A stretch of DNA of 64,000 nt from Clostridium sp. CAG:343 (GTDB lineage Bacteria > Bacillota > Clostridia > TANB77 > CAG-508). A program made the position numbers and the translations under genes. Positions 25,295-34,053 of the stretch are shown here, one piece after another. Numbering within the stretch: position 1 is the stretch's first letter; each line of letters begins with the position of its first letter. Under the pieces are notes generated by a model. That model saw only the letters and a list, made by a program, of their open reading frames with translations, was not told the DNA's origin and did no database searches. The DNA lies in contig FR888055.1 in assembly GCA_000431335.1 (NCBI GenBank), positions 1 to 64,000 on the forward strand. Reading direction: 5' to 3'.

Positions 25295-25352
25295 TTGCGG
25301 AAATTTGCGGAACAATTTTTTTAAAGATTTTAAAAATTGCGGAACATTTTTC
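25295..25352. promoter_or_regulatory. Putative integrase arm-binding repeats, right end
   Basis: TTTGCGGAAATTT (25295-25307), TTTGCGGAACAATTTT (25304-25319) and ATTGCGGAACATTTTT (25337-25352) match the GCGGAAC words near the left end. A hairpin GTGCTATT (25402-25409) / AATAGCAC (25427-25434) lies between them and the right attachment repeat. Confidence 0.5.
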
Positions 25353-25494
25353 TAAACAAAATATTGGAATTTTTGAGAATTTTTTAGAATGTAAAAAAAT
25401 TGTGCTATTCTCTAAAATTCTTAGAAAATAGCACTTTTAAATATTTTTGACTGTTTTCAAATTCTATTGAATTTTCTTGAAAAACGGTCTAATA

Positions 25495-25506
25495 TGGTCG
25501 AGGTGA
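25495..25506. repeat. Right attachment repeat inside tRNA-Pro
   Basis: TGGTCGAGGTGA, identical to 11000-11011. It forms the 3' end and CCA of the intact tRNA-Pro. Confidence 0.8.
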
Positions 25507-25570
25507 CAGGGATCGAACCTGCGACCTCATGGTCCCAAACCACGCGCGCTACCAACTGCGCTACACCTCG
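25495..25570 (-). tRNA. tRNA-Pro (TGG anticodon), element insertion site
   Basis: A 76-nt cloverleaf: acceptor CGAGGTG/CACCTCG, anticodon loop TTTGGGA (anticodon TGG), T-loop TTCGATC, encoded CCA. The 3' end is the crossover point of the mobile element. Confidence 0.97.
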
Positions 25571-25688
25571 ATTTTTCATGTGACTAATATAATATAACAC
25601 AAAATATACAAATTTGCAAGAAATTTTAAAAAATTTTTAAAATTTCTTGCAATATTAATCATTTTCGTATTAGAAATAAGGTTTTATT

Positions 25689-27410
25689 TTAACGGAAACC
25701 GCCTCCGCCTCCGCCTCCACCGAAGGAACCTCCACCTCCGCCTCCTGAAGAAAATCCGCCTCCTCCAGAAGAATAACTTTCTGCTCTCGTTCTTGCACTT
25801 TCTGCATGAAAAATTCCACTTGAAGCACACATATTAATAAATATTATATTATCATATGAACTAAAATTAGACTGCTCTATAATTTCAGGATATATATCTT
25901 TAAATTCTTTTGCTACTTCTTTTGCAATTCCCATAATTTGAGCATATATCAAATATTCCTCAAAAATCACTACTTCAATAGCTTCTCTATCTTTAATCAA
26001 TGTATATTCCTTCAAATATTTCTTTAATCCTGCTAATTCTATTGCTTCTTTCTTTAATTCTGGTGTTGCTGTATATATAGTTGAGGTGAAAATCTTAAAA
26101 CTAGTTTTTTCTTCTGCTATAATTAATCCCTCATTAACTAATATGTCTCTTTGTTTATCCAATATATTATCAAACCATTTTAATATTCGTGAATAACTTA
26201 CATTACACCATTTTTCAAATTCTTTGCTTTCTAGTATACCATCTTTACTAGCCTCATACAGCATTTTAAAAATTTCTTTTTCCTGTTCATTTTCAATCAT
26301 ATCTGGATTTGTTTCATTTAATATTATTACTGCATTTTCCTTTTTAAATATTTTTCCACTTTCTCTTTGTTCAACTCTGATAATAGAATCTTTCATCCAT
26401 TTTAAAATAATTGCTCCTAATATGTCAGTTTTGTTTTTTAGTAGTCCATAATTATATCCTATATAATAAGCTCTAAATATATCTTTTTGACAAGGTATAT
26501 CTCTGTAATATGCAACATCTGATGGTATCTTCTTTCCTTCTGCTCCAAACTTCAAATTAGAAACAACCTGTTTTTTCGCAAAAATACCTAGAAAAACTAT
26601 AATAAGTATAATTGGTATAAAATCAAATATTACAAAAACCAATCCTATAGCACCTATTCCACTACTATTAGATGTCCCTTGATATTTTTCACTTCCCTCT
26701 TCAGCCATATTTAAATAATATTCGAAATCATGATTTATAAAATTTGATGTATTAAATGTTTTACTTGGAAATTGTACTAACATTGTCATATATTCATCAG
26801 TATCAAGTCTACCATCAGATTGCATTTCTATATATCCATCATATACATATACAGTTCCACCATAATTACCATATCCCCATACGCCTACTGTGTCTGAGAT
26901 GTTAAAATCTGTATGTACTTTGATATACACACTACCAATTGAAGTAGAAAAATCATATGGTATAAAAGTCCAATAAAGCATTTGTGAATCTGTTAATTCA
27001 GATATAAACTTTGTTATATTATACTTTACTGTATACTTATGAGAACCATATTGGCTAATTCCCCAACATAACTCAACTCCATTTGAAATTTCATTAATCC
27101 CACATTTATATGCTTTATCTGATAATGAACCAGAAGTATTCCAAGATGATAATGTTGTATATGTATTTCCACTTTCTGAAACCGTTAAATTTTCGATTTT
27201 AGAATTTCCTAAATTATAATATGGATGGTATGCTTCAGTTCCTTTATCATTATAGCAATCCCACACTTCCGTAATACTTGCATCTCCATTATTGTCAATA
27301 TAAATATCCATTGATATTTTGCTTATTGAATTGGCTTCTACATTTTTACTTAATCCAAATATAAATAAACTAAATAAAATTATAAACGTAATTTTTAAAT
27401 ACCTTTTCAT
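25689..27410 (-). CDS. DUF2207 family membrane protein with Gly-rich tail
   Basis: A 573-residue protein with a signal peptide (first ~26 residues), an extracytoplasmic beta-rich region (~30-245) typical of DUF2207 (ISMDIYIDNNGDASITEVWDCYN), a membrane segment near 255-275, a cytoplasmic region, and a C terminus of glycine-rich repeats (GGGGFSSGGGGGG). This is the usual layout of the DUF2207/YciQ-like family; function unknown. AAGGGGGA precedes the ATG. Flanked by tRNA-Pro and tRNA-Arg. Confidence 0.85.
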   Translation of the reverse strand: MKRYLKITFIILFSLFIFGLSKNVEANSISKISMDIYIDNNGDASITEVWDCYNDKGTEAYHPYYNLGNSKIENLTVSESGNTYTTLSSWNTSGSLSDKAYKCGINEISNGVELCWGISQYGSHKYTVKYNITKFISELTDSQMLYWTFIPYDFSTSIGSVYIKVHTDFNISDTVGVWGYGNYGGTVYVYDGYIEMQSDGRLDTDEYMTMLVQFPSKTFNTSNFINHDFEYYLNMAEEGSEKYQGTSNSSGIGAIGLVFVIFDFIPIILIIVFLGIFAKKQVVSNLKFGAEGKKIPSDVAYYRDIPCQKDIFRAYYIGYNYGLLKNKTDILGAIILKWMKDSIIRVEQRESGKIFKKENAVIILNETNPDMIENEQEKEIFKMLYEASKDGILESKEFEKWCNVSYSRILKWFDNILDKQRDILVNEGLIIAEEKTSFKIFTSTIYTATPELKKEAIELAGLKKYLKEYTLIKDREAIEVVIFEEYLIYAQIMGIAKEVAKEFKDIYPEIIEQSNFSSYDNIIFINMCASSGIFHAESARTRAESYSSGGGGFSSGGGGGGSFGGGGGGGGFR

Positions 27411-27491
27411 AATATCCCCCTTTTTATCAACAATATTATTTCATAATATTAGAATTTTTACAATAATATTTGTAAAAATCTATAAAAAGTC

Positions 27492-27520
27492 TTGTAAAAT
27501 CATAAAAAAACCATTATAAT
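27492..27520 (+). promoter_or_regulatory. Promoter of tRNA-Arg(ACG)
   Basis: TTGTAA (27492-27497), 17-base spacer, TATAAT (27515-27520), 10 bases before the tRNA. Confidence 0.75.
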
Positions 27521-27529
27521 ATTTGTTAT

Positions 27530-27606
<77 letters not shown>

Positions 27607-27608
27607 AA

Positions 27609-27635
27609 AAAACGCTTGATAAAAGCGTTTTTTTA
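27609..27635 (+). terminator. Terminator after tRNA-Arg(ACG)
   Basis: Stem AACGCTT / AAGCGTT with loop GATAA followed by seven or more T. Confidence 0.85.
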
Positions 27636-27748
27636 TTTTTTTCAGCACTATTTATATATCCATTCTACATCCAAGTTACATTTGAATTATTGCCTAATAA
27701 ATATACCTCATTGGTATGTATCCATTATATTTAATATTAACATCATAT

Positions 27749-27934
27749 TCAACTGTAATACATATTTATTTGACTTTCTCTTAAAGTCTGAGCTACACTA
27801 TATAATTGATTCTTAAATATTATTCTAAAAATATTTCTTACTAATGGTCCAATAAAAAATATCTGTAAAGGATAAGCCATCAAAACAGCAGTCATTAAAG
27901 TAAATATAAAATTTTGAAACTTTGTTTTAGGCAT
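27749..27934 (-). pseudogene. DUF2798 remnant with internal deletion
   Basis: A 61-residue frame starting at ATG 27934 after GGGGGGAGG. The start (MPKTKFQNFIFTLMTA) matches the N terminus of DUF2798 membrane proteins, and what follows (YPLQIFFIGPLVRNIFRIIF) matches their C terminus. The middle is missing, while the family is usually ~150-170 residues. It is thus most likely an in-frame deletion remnant, though a functional mini-protein cannot be excluded. The leader at 27960-28025 contains two inverted repeats. Confidence 0.55.
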
Positions 27935-28091
27935 TATATACCTCCCCCCTTTCTTTAAAAAGTTCTTGGTATTTTCTCTAAAAAGCGAAAAAATACCATC
28001 TAGTCGCAGACATAGACTAGACAGCATTTAATGTCTCTATTATTATATTACAAGATTTTATTTTCTTCAACAAAAAATCACATTTTTTTAT

Positions 28092-29210
28092 TTAATTACC
28101 ATTGCTAGACATAAAATACGTAGCTACAGGTATTTCATCATTAATAGTATTTTTATCTAGTTTTATTTTTATAATATCTAATGATACATCTCCTAATCGC
28201 TCTATACTATCAATTCCACCTTTACATTCTATTTTTGTTTTTGAATTAATTTCTACTTTAAGTTCAAACTCTCCACCATCAATATTATAATCTGGTAATA
28301 AATCATCAAATGTTATAGATAATATTGCTTTGTTTTTATTTATTATCTCCATATTTGTGCCTATTGGTGAAACTGTTAAATAAATAGGATTTTCTAATGT
28401 AAAGTTTTTCATCAATTCTTTTCTTAATTCTTCACCCTTTATATTACTTAATACACTAATTACATTTTGTTTTGTAGTAAGTGTATCAATAAAATAACCA
28501 ACTTTTATTTCATTAATGCTTATTTCATCATTTGTTCTTCCATTTATAAACTTTAAATTGTTATTTTTATCTATTGAATATTTTTTATTATTTGATTGAT
28601 TTTCAAAAACGATATTATTATCTGTTATTTCAGTTACTACACCCTCTCCATTATGAATGTATTCTTCTATATTATTAGTAATATTTTTTATAAAGTCCTT
28701 TTTTTCTATTTTTTGTCCATTTTTATATAATGTTATGTCTTCACTAGTAACAATAATTTTGATGCTTTCATTTAGATTTATATAATCTGATATTTTTTCT
28801 AATGAGCTAATTTCATTAGAATATCCTGTTACTCTTTTTTTATTTCCTTTTTCATACTTTATTTTTGTCATTTCATTTTTATCAATATCAATATTCATAG
28901 TAAGTAAACATGCTTTATTTTTTCCGTTATAATCATCTTTATAAAATTGGAATATAGCTGTTTTACTATTTTCTTTTATATCATATTGGATAAAAGTTAA
29001 CTTTAGTCCTTTTTCATATTCCTGTGCTATATCCGTTAGTTCACTTTTTATTTCTAATAAATCATATACATCTGTACATAAATTATAATCTTTATCATAT
29101 TCTTTACATTCATATGGTGCAAAATCATCATTATTTTCAATAAGATTATAAAAAAATATTGATACAATTATAATAAAAATTGCTATAATTATTGCTATCT
29201 TCTCTTTCAT
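28092..29210 (-). CDS. Unknown membrane-anchored secreted protein
   Basis: A 372-residue protein with an N-terminal hydrophobic anchor (residues ~5-22, IAIIIAIFIIIVSIFFY) and a long hydrophilic extracytoplasmic part rich in Lys, Asn and Ile. There is an early CKEYDKDYNLC cysteine pair and no recognised domain. No cysteine directly after the anchor, so not an obvious lipoprotein. Isolated gene on the minus strand. Function unknown. Confidence 0.6.
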   Translation of the reverse strand: MKEKIAIIIAIFIIIVSIFFYNLIENNDDFAPYECKEYDKDYNLCTDVYDLLEIKSELTDIAQEYEKGLKLTFIQYDIKENSKTAIFQFYKDDYNGKNKACLLTMNIDIDKNEMTKIKYEKGNKKRVTGYSNEISSLEKISDYINLNESIKIIVTSEDITLYKNGQKIEKKDFIKNITNNIEEYIHNGEGVVTEITDNNIVFENQSNNKKYSIDKNNNLKFINGRTNDEISINEIKVGYFIDTLTTKQNVISVLSNIKGEELRKELMKNFTLENPIYLTVSPIGTNMEIINKNKAILSITFDDLLPDYNIDGGEFELKVEINSKTKIECKGGIDSIERLGDVSLDIIKIKLDKNTINDEIPVATYFMSSNGN

Positions 29211-29237
29211 AACTCATCTCCTATATAAATTGTAATA

Positions 29238-29537
29238 TTATTTGAGTTTTAATATCGTGTCATTACATACCGTCCCATCCTCAGCTATAGTTGATTTTCT
29301 AACAAATTTAGAATGTTTCTTTAAAACACCATAAGCATACCAATCATGAGTACAAAACTCTTTACAAAACTCTGGATAACCATGTTCTTTGCAAGTGTCG
29401 AAATATAAACATTTTGATATTTCATAAGAAAAACCTTCATCATCGTCTTTTAATACTTTTGCCTTCCAGCATATTGCCTTTGCCCCATTTAAGTCATCCT
29501 TTAAACTATTTACAACTATATTATACCCATTTGGCAA
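29238..29537 (-). pseudogene. C-terminal fragment, possibly ATC hydrolase family
   Basis: About 99 residues from a TTG. The cysteine-rich segment CLYFDTCKEHGYPEFCKEFC, followed by a C terminus ending GTVCNDTILKLK, resembles the end of L-2-amino-thiazoline-4-carboxylate hydrolase-family proteins, which are normally about twice as long. The frame is closed by a stop about 14 codons upstream of the TTG and no RBS is evident, so it looks like a truncated remnant. Family call is tentative. Confidence 0.45.
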
Positions 29538-29624
29538 TACATCAGCTATTTTATATATAACAGTTGATTCTTTTTATTAATAATATTGAAATCAAGTAAT
29601 TAATAATTATAATTCATTAAGCAT

Positions 29625-29653
29625 TTGCAAATTATGTCAATTTTTGGTATAAT
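29625..29653 (+). promoter_or_regulatory. Promoter of the lipoprotein gene
   Basis: TTGCAA (29625-29630), 17-base spacer, TATAAT (29648-29653). A hairpin GGTACA ... TGTACC lies in the ~95-base leader. Confidence 0.65.
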
Positions 29654-29753
29654 TAATTTAATATTCGTGGGTACAGCGAAATATAACAAATGTACCATTT
29701 TAGTATAGAATGCTGTTATTTTAGTGTTCTGCTAAAAATATAAGGAGACTTTT

Positions 29754-30413
29754 ATGAAACGGTATTTAATCACATTAATCACAATTGTATTAGTTTTTGG
29801 CTTAGTCGGATGCCATACGGAAACTGTTCCTGAAGAGAAGAACTTAGAAGTTCTTAACACTCTTGATGGAAGTACCCTTGAAAAAACTCATGAAATTGAA
29901 TACCTTAAATTTATAACTACCTATGATACAGGTGATTATGATTTAAGTAGATGGAGAATAACTGACTCCAAAACAATCAATATGACCGCAAAGGTTACAA
30001 ACGTTCCAGAAGGTGCAACCATATTAATTGAACATGTTCATATAGACATGTCTTTAAAATCAACTAATCCTCAACTCGACGGTTTATCACAGGATTCTAT
30101 GGATGACTCCTATCATGGAACATCCCAAGACGGTTTTTGGATAAATGAAAAATATCCCTATCAAAATAAATTTGCTATAGAAGGTTTTAGCAAGGATTTA
30201 ATTGATGGTTGGACATTTGTATGTGGTTCATATGGATATGGTTCTATAAGTCAAGAAAGGCTTACTGAAAAAAATCTAACAACTTATGGTAAGGTCTACG
30301 CAAATAAAATGCAAGTCGTATATGATATTCTTATCAAATATCCAAAGGAAGATTTTTATCATGTTGTATCAGTCTTGGATGAATTTCTCATTCCTATATC
30401 AAGCGAATCTTGA
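29754..30413 (+). CDS. Putative lipoprotein, foreign-looking
   Basis: A 219-residue protein with a lipoprotein signal peptide (MKRYL start and lipobox VFGLVGC near residue 20). No recognised domain in the mature part. Codon use differs from its neighbours, with more GTC, CTC, GAC and GGC codons, suggesting recent transfer. Codon 3 is CGG (29760-29762), one of only two in-frame CGG codons in the window not at a frame break. A +1 shift there would hit a stop within three codons, so CGG would have to be read in frame, or the gene is not efficiently made in this host. AAGGAG precedes the ATG. Confidence 0.65.
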   Translation: MKRYLITLITIVLVFGLVGCHTETVPEEKNLEVLNTLDGSTLEKTHEIEYLKFITTYDTGDYDLSRWRITDSKTINMTAKVTNVPEGATILIEHVHIDMSLKSTNPQLDGLSQDSMDDSYHGTSQDGFWINEKYPYQNKFAIEGFSKDLIDGWTFVCGSYGYGSISQERLTEKNLTTYGKVYANKMQVVYDILIKYPKEDFYHVVSVLDEFLIPISSES

Positions 30414-30434
30414 TTTTCATAAATACTGTAATTT

Positions 30435-30467
30435 AATGTCCAGTTAACACCTAGTTAACTGGGCATT
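30435..30467 (+). terminator. Hairpin after the lipoprotein gene
   Basis: Stem ATGTCCAGTTAA / TTAACTGGGCAT (one mismatch-wobble pair), followed by a weak T tract. Confidence 0.55.
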
Positions 30468-30552
30468 CTCCATAAAAAACATTTTTTCATTTTTAGATAA
30501 TATAAAAATTCTCTATAACTATTATATTTACTTACCTTATGTCATTTTATTC

Positions 30553-30819
30553 TTAATATATAATTGTTTGTAATGCTTTACTAGATAATATAGCACCTGT
30601 AAATAGTGCAAAAAATCCTACTATTATCAATAAAATTATTAATACACAAAAATAAGATCTAGCAAAGTTCCTTAAATTAATATTATTAGTTCCTCCAAAT
30701 GAAAAAACTAATATAAAAATAAATCCTATAATTGGTATTGAAAATAATATTTCATATCCAAAATACCCCCACATTGATATTGGTTTGTACTCATCTGGTA
30801 TATTTTTTTGTTCTTCCAT
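30553..30819 (-). CDS. Small membrane protein, unknown
   Basis: About 88 residues with two hydrophobic segments (EILFSIPIIGFIFILVFSF and a second near residues 55-78) separated by NNINLRNFARSYFC, a pattern common in small uncharacterised Bacillota membrane proteins. AAGGGGGA fits ATG 30819 (MEEQKNIPDEY) rather than the upstream ATG. Function unknown. Confidence 0.65.
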   Translation of the reverse strand: MEEQKNIPDEYKPISMWGYFGYEILFSIPIIGFIFILVFSFGGTNNINLRNFARSYFCVLIILLIIVGFFALFTGAILSSKALQTIIY

Positions 30820-30931
30820 TTCTATTCCCCCTTCTATTTCATTATAATTATATTCTATACTATACAATAAAAGTTGTAAATACAAAAATAATAAAACTTT
30901 AAATTGGTTTTTAAAGTTTTATTATTTCTAT

Positions 30932-33436
30932 CTATATAGAATTACCTATATCTGGATTATCTTCTAATATTTTATTTACTATATCTTGTTTCATATTGAA
31001 TGGTATTACATACCCCCCTAGTGACCTAGCTTTTTCTCTTAAAACTGGAATTTCCTCATTAATATAAATTTTCGCTTTACCTTTACCATTTTTTGCTTCT
31101 TGCACCAAATTAGAAACTGGTGAATTACCGTCAAATGCTAAAACTACAGAACTCCTTCTTTCAAAAATTTCATAGTTAAAACTTTTATAAATTCCTAATT
31201 CCTCCGTTTCTGTTGAAACACATACTCCATTTAATTCTTTCTCTAGTAAATTATCTTTTTCAATCTCAGAAACCATTTTAGGAATAATTGCATCAATTTC
31301 AAACTTTTTATTAATTTCTTTAGAAATATCTACAATAGCTTTTTCATATCCCTGCATTTTATGTCCTATTACAAAATAAGCTTTTTCTGAACTAACCTTT
31401 TCCATTAATCTTTTTAATATTTCTTTTCCTTCTGAAGTTAAAAATGTTTCTCTTCCTTTAGCATTAAAACTTCCTCCCGCTATAATAATAGGTACTTTAT
31501 TTTCTGGCAATCTTTTTATCTTATCTTTCAATACTTCTTCCGCTTCTAAATTATTATTTAATCTTAAATCAGCTTTAACTTTTCTGCTTTCTTCTATATT
31601 GTTATTTTCTAATTCCAATATTGCATCTCTTAAACTTCTGCCATTTAAAAACTTCTCAAATAAAAACTCTTTTTCATTAAAATATTTTTTACTATTTTCA
31701 ATTATTTCTTCTTCTACTTCTCTCATTTTAGTAAAATCATCATCAGTTAATCCTAGCAAATTTTTTAATGCTAATTGTTCTTCTATTGTATCACTTCCAT
31801 AAAATCCACATCCATCTGTTCCTTGTACACATCTAACACCATTTTTTATATATTGTTTTAATGGATGATTCTCTAAAGCATTTAAATTATTTAATCTAAC
31901 ATTAGAAGTTAATTGAAATTCTAGTACTGCCTTTGATTTTTTTAAGTTTTTTAATAATTTCTTTCCTTCTTTTGATTCTAGATTTGGAGTATATAATCCA
32001 TGACCTATTCTTACCTTTGGAATGTTTTTTCCTTCTGGCGTTGCTTCTATTACACTTTCTATTGATTTTGATACATTTCCTCTTAAGCTATCATTTTCTC
32101 CAGCATGAATTCTAATTGTAAAATTTTCATCTTCATTTACAACATAATTTACAAGTTCTCTAATGACAGGTTTCAATTCTGTAATATCATTAATTTCTTC
32201 TCCAATAAAATCACTACCTACTACATATGGACTTTTTGCCACAGCTTTAATAACATTTAAATTATCTAGTAGATAAGAATCTCTAGTATTAACACCTTTT
32301 ATAATAGTCAACGGTATTCTTCTAATTGCTGCTAAAAACCTTATTGCTACACCTGTTTCTTTTTCTATTTTAGGCATAATTTCATGAATTTCTTCCAAAT
32401 ATTTTATTGCTGGTTCTCCTAATTTTGCAAGTTCTGTGTCTGCCATTTCTACATATTCAATACCTTGTTTTTGATATTCTCTAGCTATCCATAATAATTT
32501 ATCTTGTCTTAATGAATTAAATTCATATTGACTTCCTTTTTTATGATCTTCTATCATTCTTTTTGCATATTTTACAATGTCTTTTTCTGGTATTTTATTA
32601 ATATCTTTTATTTGTATTTTCTCTTCTGATACCTTACCTTTAGCAAAAATATAACGATAAATATATACTTTTTCTAAATTTGTAAATACTGCTTGCCCGT
32701 CTTTTAATATTACTAGGCTATTTCTAATTTTTGAAATGTTATATTCTGCATTTTCTAAATTGTTTAAAATAAAATCTGCAAAGTTAATAAATGTATTATC
32801 GTCAATTTTTCTAGTTAAATATTTTCCAGTAAGATTGCAATCTTTAAATTGTTCTTCTACTTTTTTTCTTTGTTTTAATATTTTTTCTTCTTGTATCTTT
32901 GACATTTTCAATTTTAATTTTTTTATATAATATAATGGATACTTTATTTGACGCACTATACCTAATGCTATTAAAACATCGGGGGTTAAATTAGCATTCA
33001 TATGAGTATGTAAATCAGTTCTAAATTTAGATTTTTTTAATATGTAAGATTTAACAATGGTTTTATCAATAGGCAATTTATAATTTTTAGTTTGTGACAT
33101 TAAGGTTTTTGAAATTGCTGGGATTTTGGCTTTTATTTCTATTACTCCATTTTCATAAATATTAGCAATTTTTATGCCTCCCATTCTAAAAATATAAACA
33201 ATCTCATTGTCTCCATTGATACTAGCAGGAATTGTTCCCTCTATTATTTTCATATCATTTTCGTTTTTAGTTGTCTCTACACCACATAAATTTGCTAAAT
33301 TTGTAATTAAATTACCTGTATTATGATTTGGTGTCTCTAATATATATTTTATTTCATCCTTATTAATTTTATATAAATTAACTATAATATCTTTTTCTTT
33401 ATCTAAATAAAATCTGTTTAATAATATATCTTTCAT
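30932..33436 (-). CDS. Adenosine deaminase-like protein fused to SLOG-like domain
   Basis: An 834-residue multidomain protein. Residues ~1-130 are an unrecognised beta-rich domain. Residues ~140-590 are an adenosine deaminase-type amidohydrolase with FRTDLHTHMN (metal histidines), IRIHAGEND (catalytic Glu region), RIGHGL, LEFQLTSNV and QGTDGCGFYG (metal Asp). Residues ~650-834 form a Rossmann-like domain (PIIIAGGSFNAKG, FVIGHKMQGYEKAI) resembling the SLOG/LOG nucleotide-binding superfamily. The ADA domain should deaminate adenosine or a related nucleoside. The C-terminal domain may bind or cleave a nucleotide. A guanine deaminase-like gene lies upstream on the same strand. Stand-alone ADA is ~330-350 residues, so this is an unusual fusion. 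Confidence 0.75.
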   Translation of the reverse strand: MKDILLNRFYLDKEKDIIVNLYKINKDEIKYILETPNHNTGNLITNLANLCGVETTKNENDMKIIEGTIPASINGDNEIVYIFRMGGIKIANIYENGVIEIKAKIPAISKTLMSQTKNYKLPIDKTIVKSYILKKSKFRTDLHTHMNANLTPDVLIALGIVRQIKYPLYYIKKLKLKMSKIQEEKILKQRKKVEEQFKDCNLTGKYLTRKIDDNTFINFADFILNNLENAEYNISKIRNSLVILKDGQAVFTNLEKVYIYRYIFAKGKVSEEKIQIKDINKIPEKDIVKYAKRMIEDHKKGSQYEFNSLRQDKLLWIAREYQKQGIEYVEMADTELAKLGEPAIKYLEEIHEIMPKIEKETGVAIRFLAAIRRIPLTIIKGVNTRDSYLLDNLNVIKAVAKSPYVVGSDFIGEEINDITELKPVIRELVNYVVNEDENFTIRIHAGENDSLRGNVSKSIESVIEATPEGKNIPKVRIGHGLYTPNLESKEGKKLLKNLKKSKAVLEFQLTSNVRLNNLNALENHPLKQYIKNGVRCVQGTDGCGFYGSDTIEEQLALKNLLGLTDDDFTKMREVEEEIIENSKKYFNEKEFLFEKFLNGRSLRDAILELENNNIEESRKVKADLRLNNNLEAEEVLKDKIKRLPENKVPIIIAGGSFNAKGRETFLTSEGKEILKRLMEKVSSEKAYFVIGHKMQGYEKAIVDISKEINKKFEIDAIIPKMVSEIEKDNLLEKELNGVCVSTETEELGIYKSFNYEIFERRSSVVLAFDGNSPVSNLVQEAKNGKGKAKIYINEEIPVLREKARSLGGYVIPFNMKQDIVNKILEDNPDIGNSI

Positions 33437-33520
33437 TTTTTATCCCCTCATAAATCAAAAAAATATTTATATATCATTTTAACATGTTTCTTTTTATTTT
33501 TCAATATTTATGTCAACTTT

Positions 33521-33979
33521 TCAATATATAATTCCTTGATTCTTTTTATAATTCTCCATTTCTTTAAAACATTCTTTTCTATCAATTTGCTTTAAATCTA
33601 TTAAATCTACGTTTTCACCTTTTAAAAACTCATAAATTTTGTCATCTCTAAATCCTATACTACCTGCATCTTCTTTTGTACATCCATAATATACCGTTTT
33701 TATATTGGCCCAAATAATAGCAGATAAGCACATTGGGCATGGTTCACATGAAGTATATAATTCATACTCAGATAAATCATATGTATTTAACTTTTTACAT
33801 GCTTCTCTTATTGCAACAATTTCTGCATGTTGGGTTGGATCTTTTTCTTTCAATACTCTATTATTTCCATTTGATATAATTTCTCCTTCTTTATTTACTA
33901 TTACTGCACCAAATGGTCCTCCTTCTAAATCCATCCATTTTTTAGAATTTTCTTTTGCTATTTTCATATATTTATTCAT
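33521..33979 (-). CDS. guaD: Nucleoside/guanine deaminase
   Basis: A 152-residue cytidine-deaminase-fold zinc enzyme with HAEIVAI (metal His and catalytic Glu) and TSCEPCPMC (metal cysteines). The C-terminal part (YYGCTKEDAGSIGFRDDKIYEFL) fits guanine deaminases of the GuaD type more than tRNA-specific TadA. It would convert guanine to xanthine in purine salvage. AAGGAGG precedes the ATG. It precedes the ADA-SLOG gene by 85 bases on the same strand. Confidence 0.8.
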   Translation of the reverse strand: MNKYMKIAKENSKKWMDLEGGPFGAVIVNKEGEIISNGNNRVLKEKDPTQHAEIVAIREACKKLNTYDLSEYELYTSCEPCPMCLSAIIWANIKTVYYGCTKEDAGSIGFRDDKIYEFLKGENVDLIDLKQIDRKECFKEMENYKKNQGIIY

Positions 33980-34053
33980 TTTCTTCCTCCTTTATTCTTT
34001 TTATTGTATCATATTCGTTTTCAATTTTCCATATAATTTATGGGGTGAGTCTT

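Larger units (their letters stand above)
11000..25506. mobile_element. Integrative mobilizable element in tRNA-Pro
   Basis: A 14.5-kb segment bounded by a 12-bp direct repeat (TGGTCGAGGTGA at 11000-11011 and 25495-25506). The repeat is the 3' end of tRNA-Pro including its CCA. The tyrosine integrase gene sits 152 bases inside the left end, followed by an excisionase. The right part carries RepA-like initiator, TnpV, MobC and a MOBP-type relaxase. There is no own mating-pair apparatus, so it should be mobilised by a helper. Cargo: AbiE toxin-antitoxin, NUDIX, an MBL cassette, and an XRE/ImmA-led operon with GNAT, HD and HAD enzymes. GCGGAA repeats near both ends fit integrase arm sites. Confidence 0.85.

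Noticed and set aside
25681..25760. Short GC-rich repeats as a possible CRISPR or tandem array
   Set aside because: They are the GGN codons of the Gly-rich C terminus of the DUF2207 protein. No CRISPR array is seen in the window.
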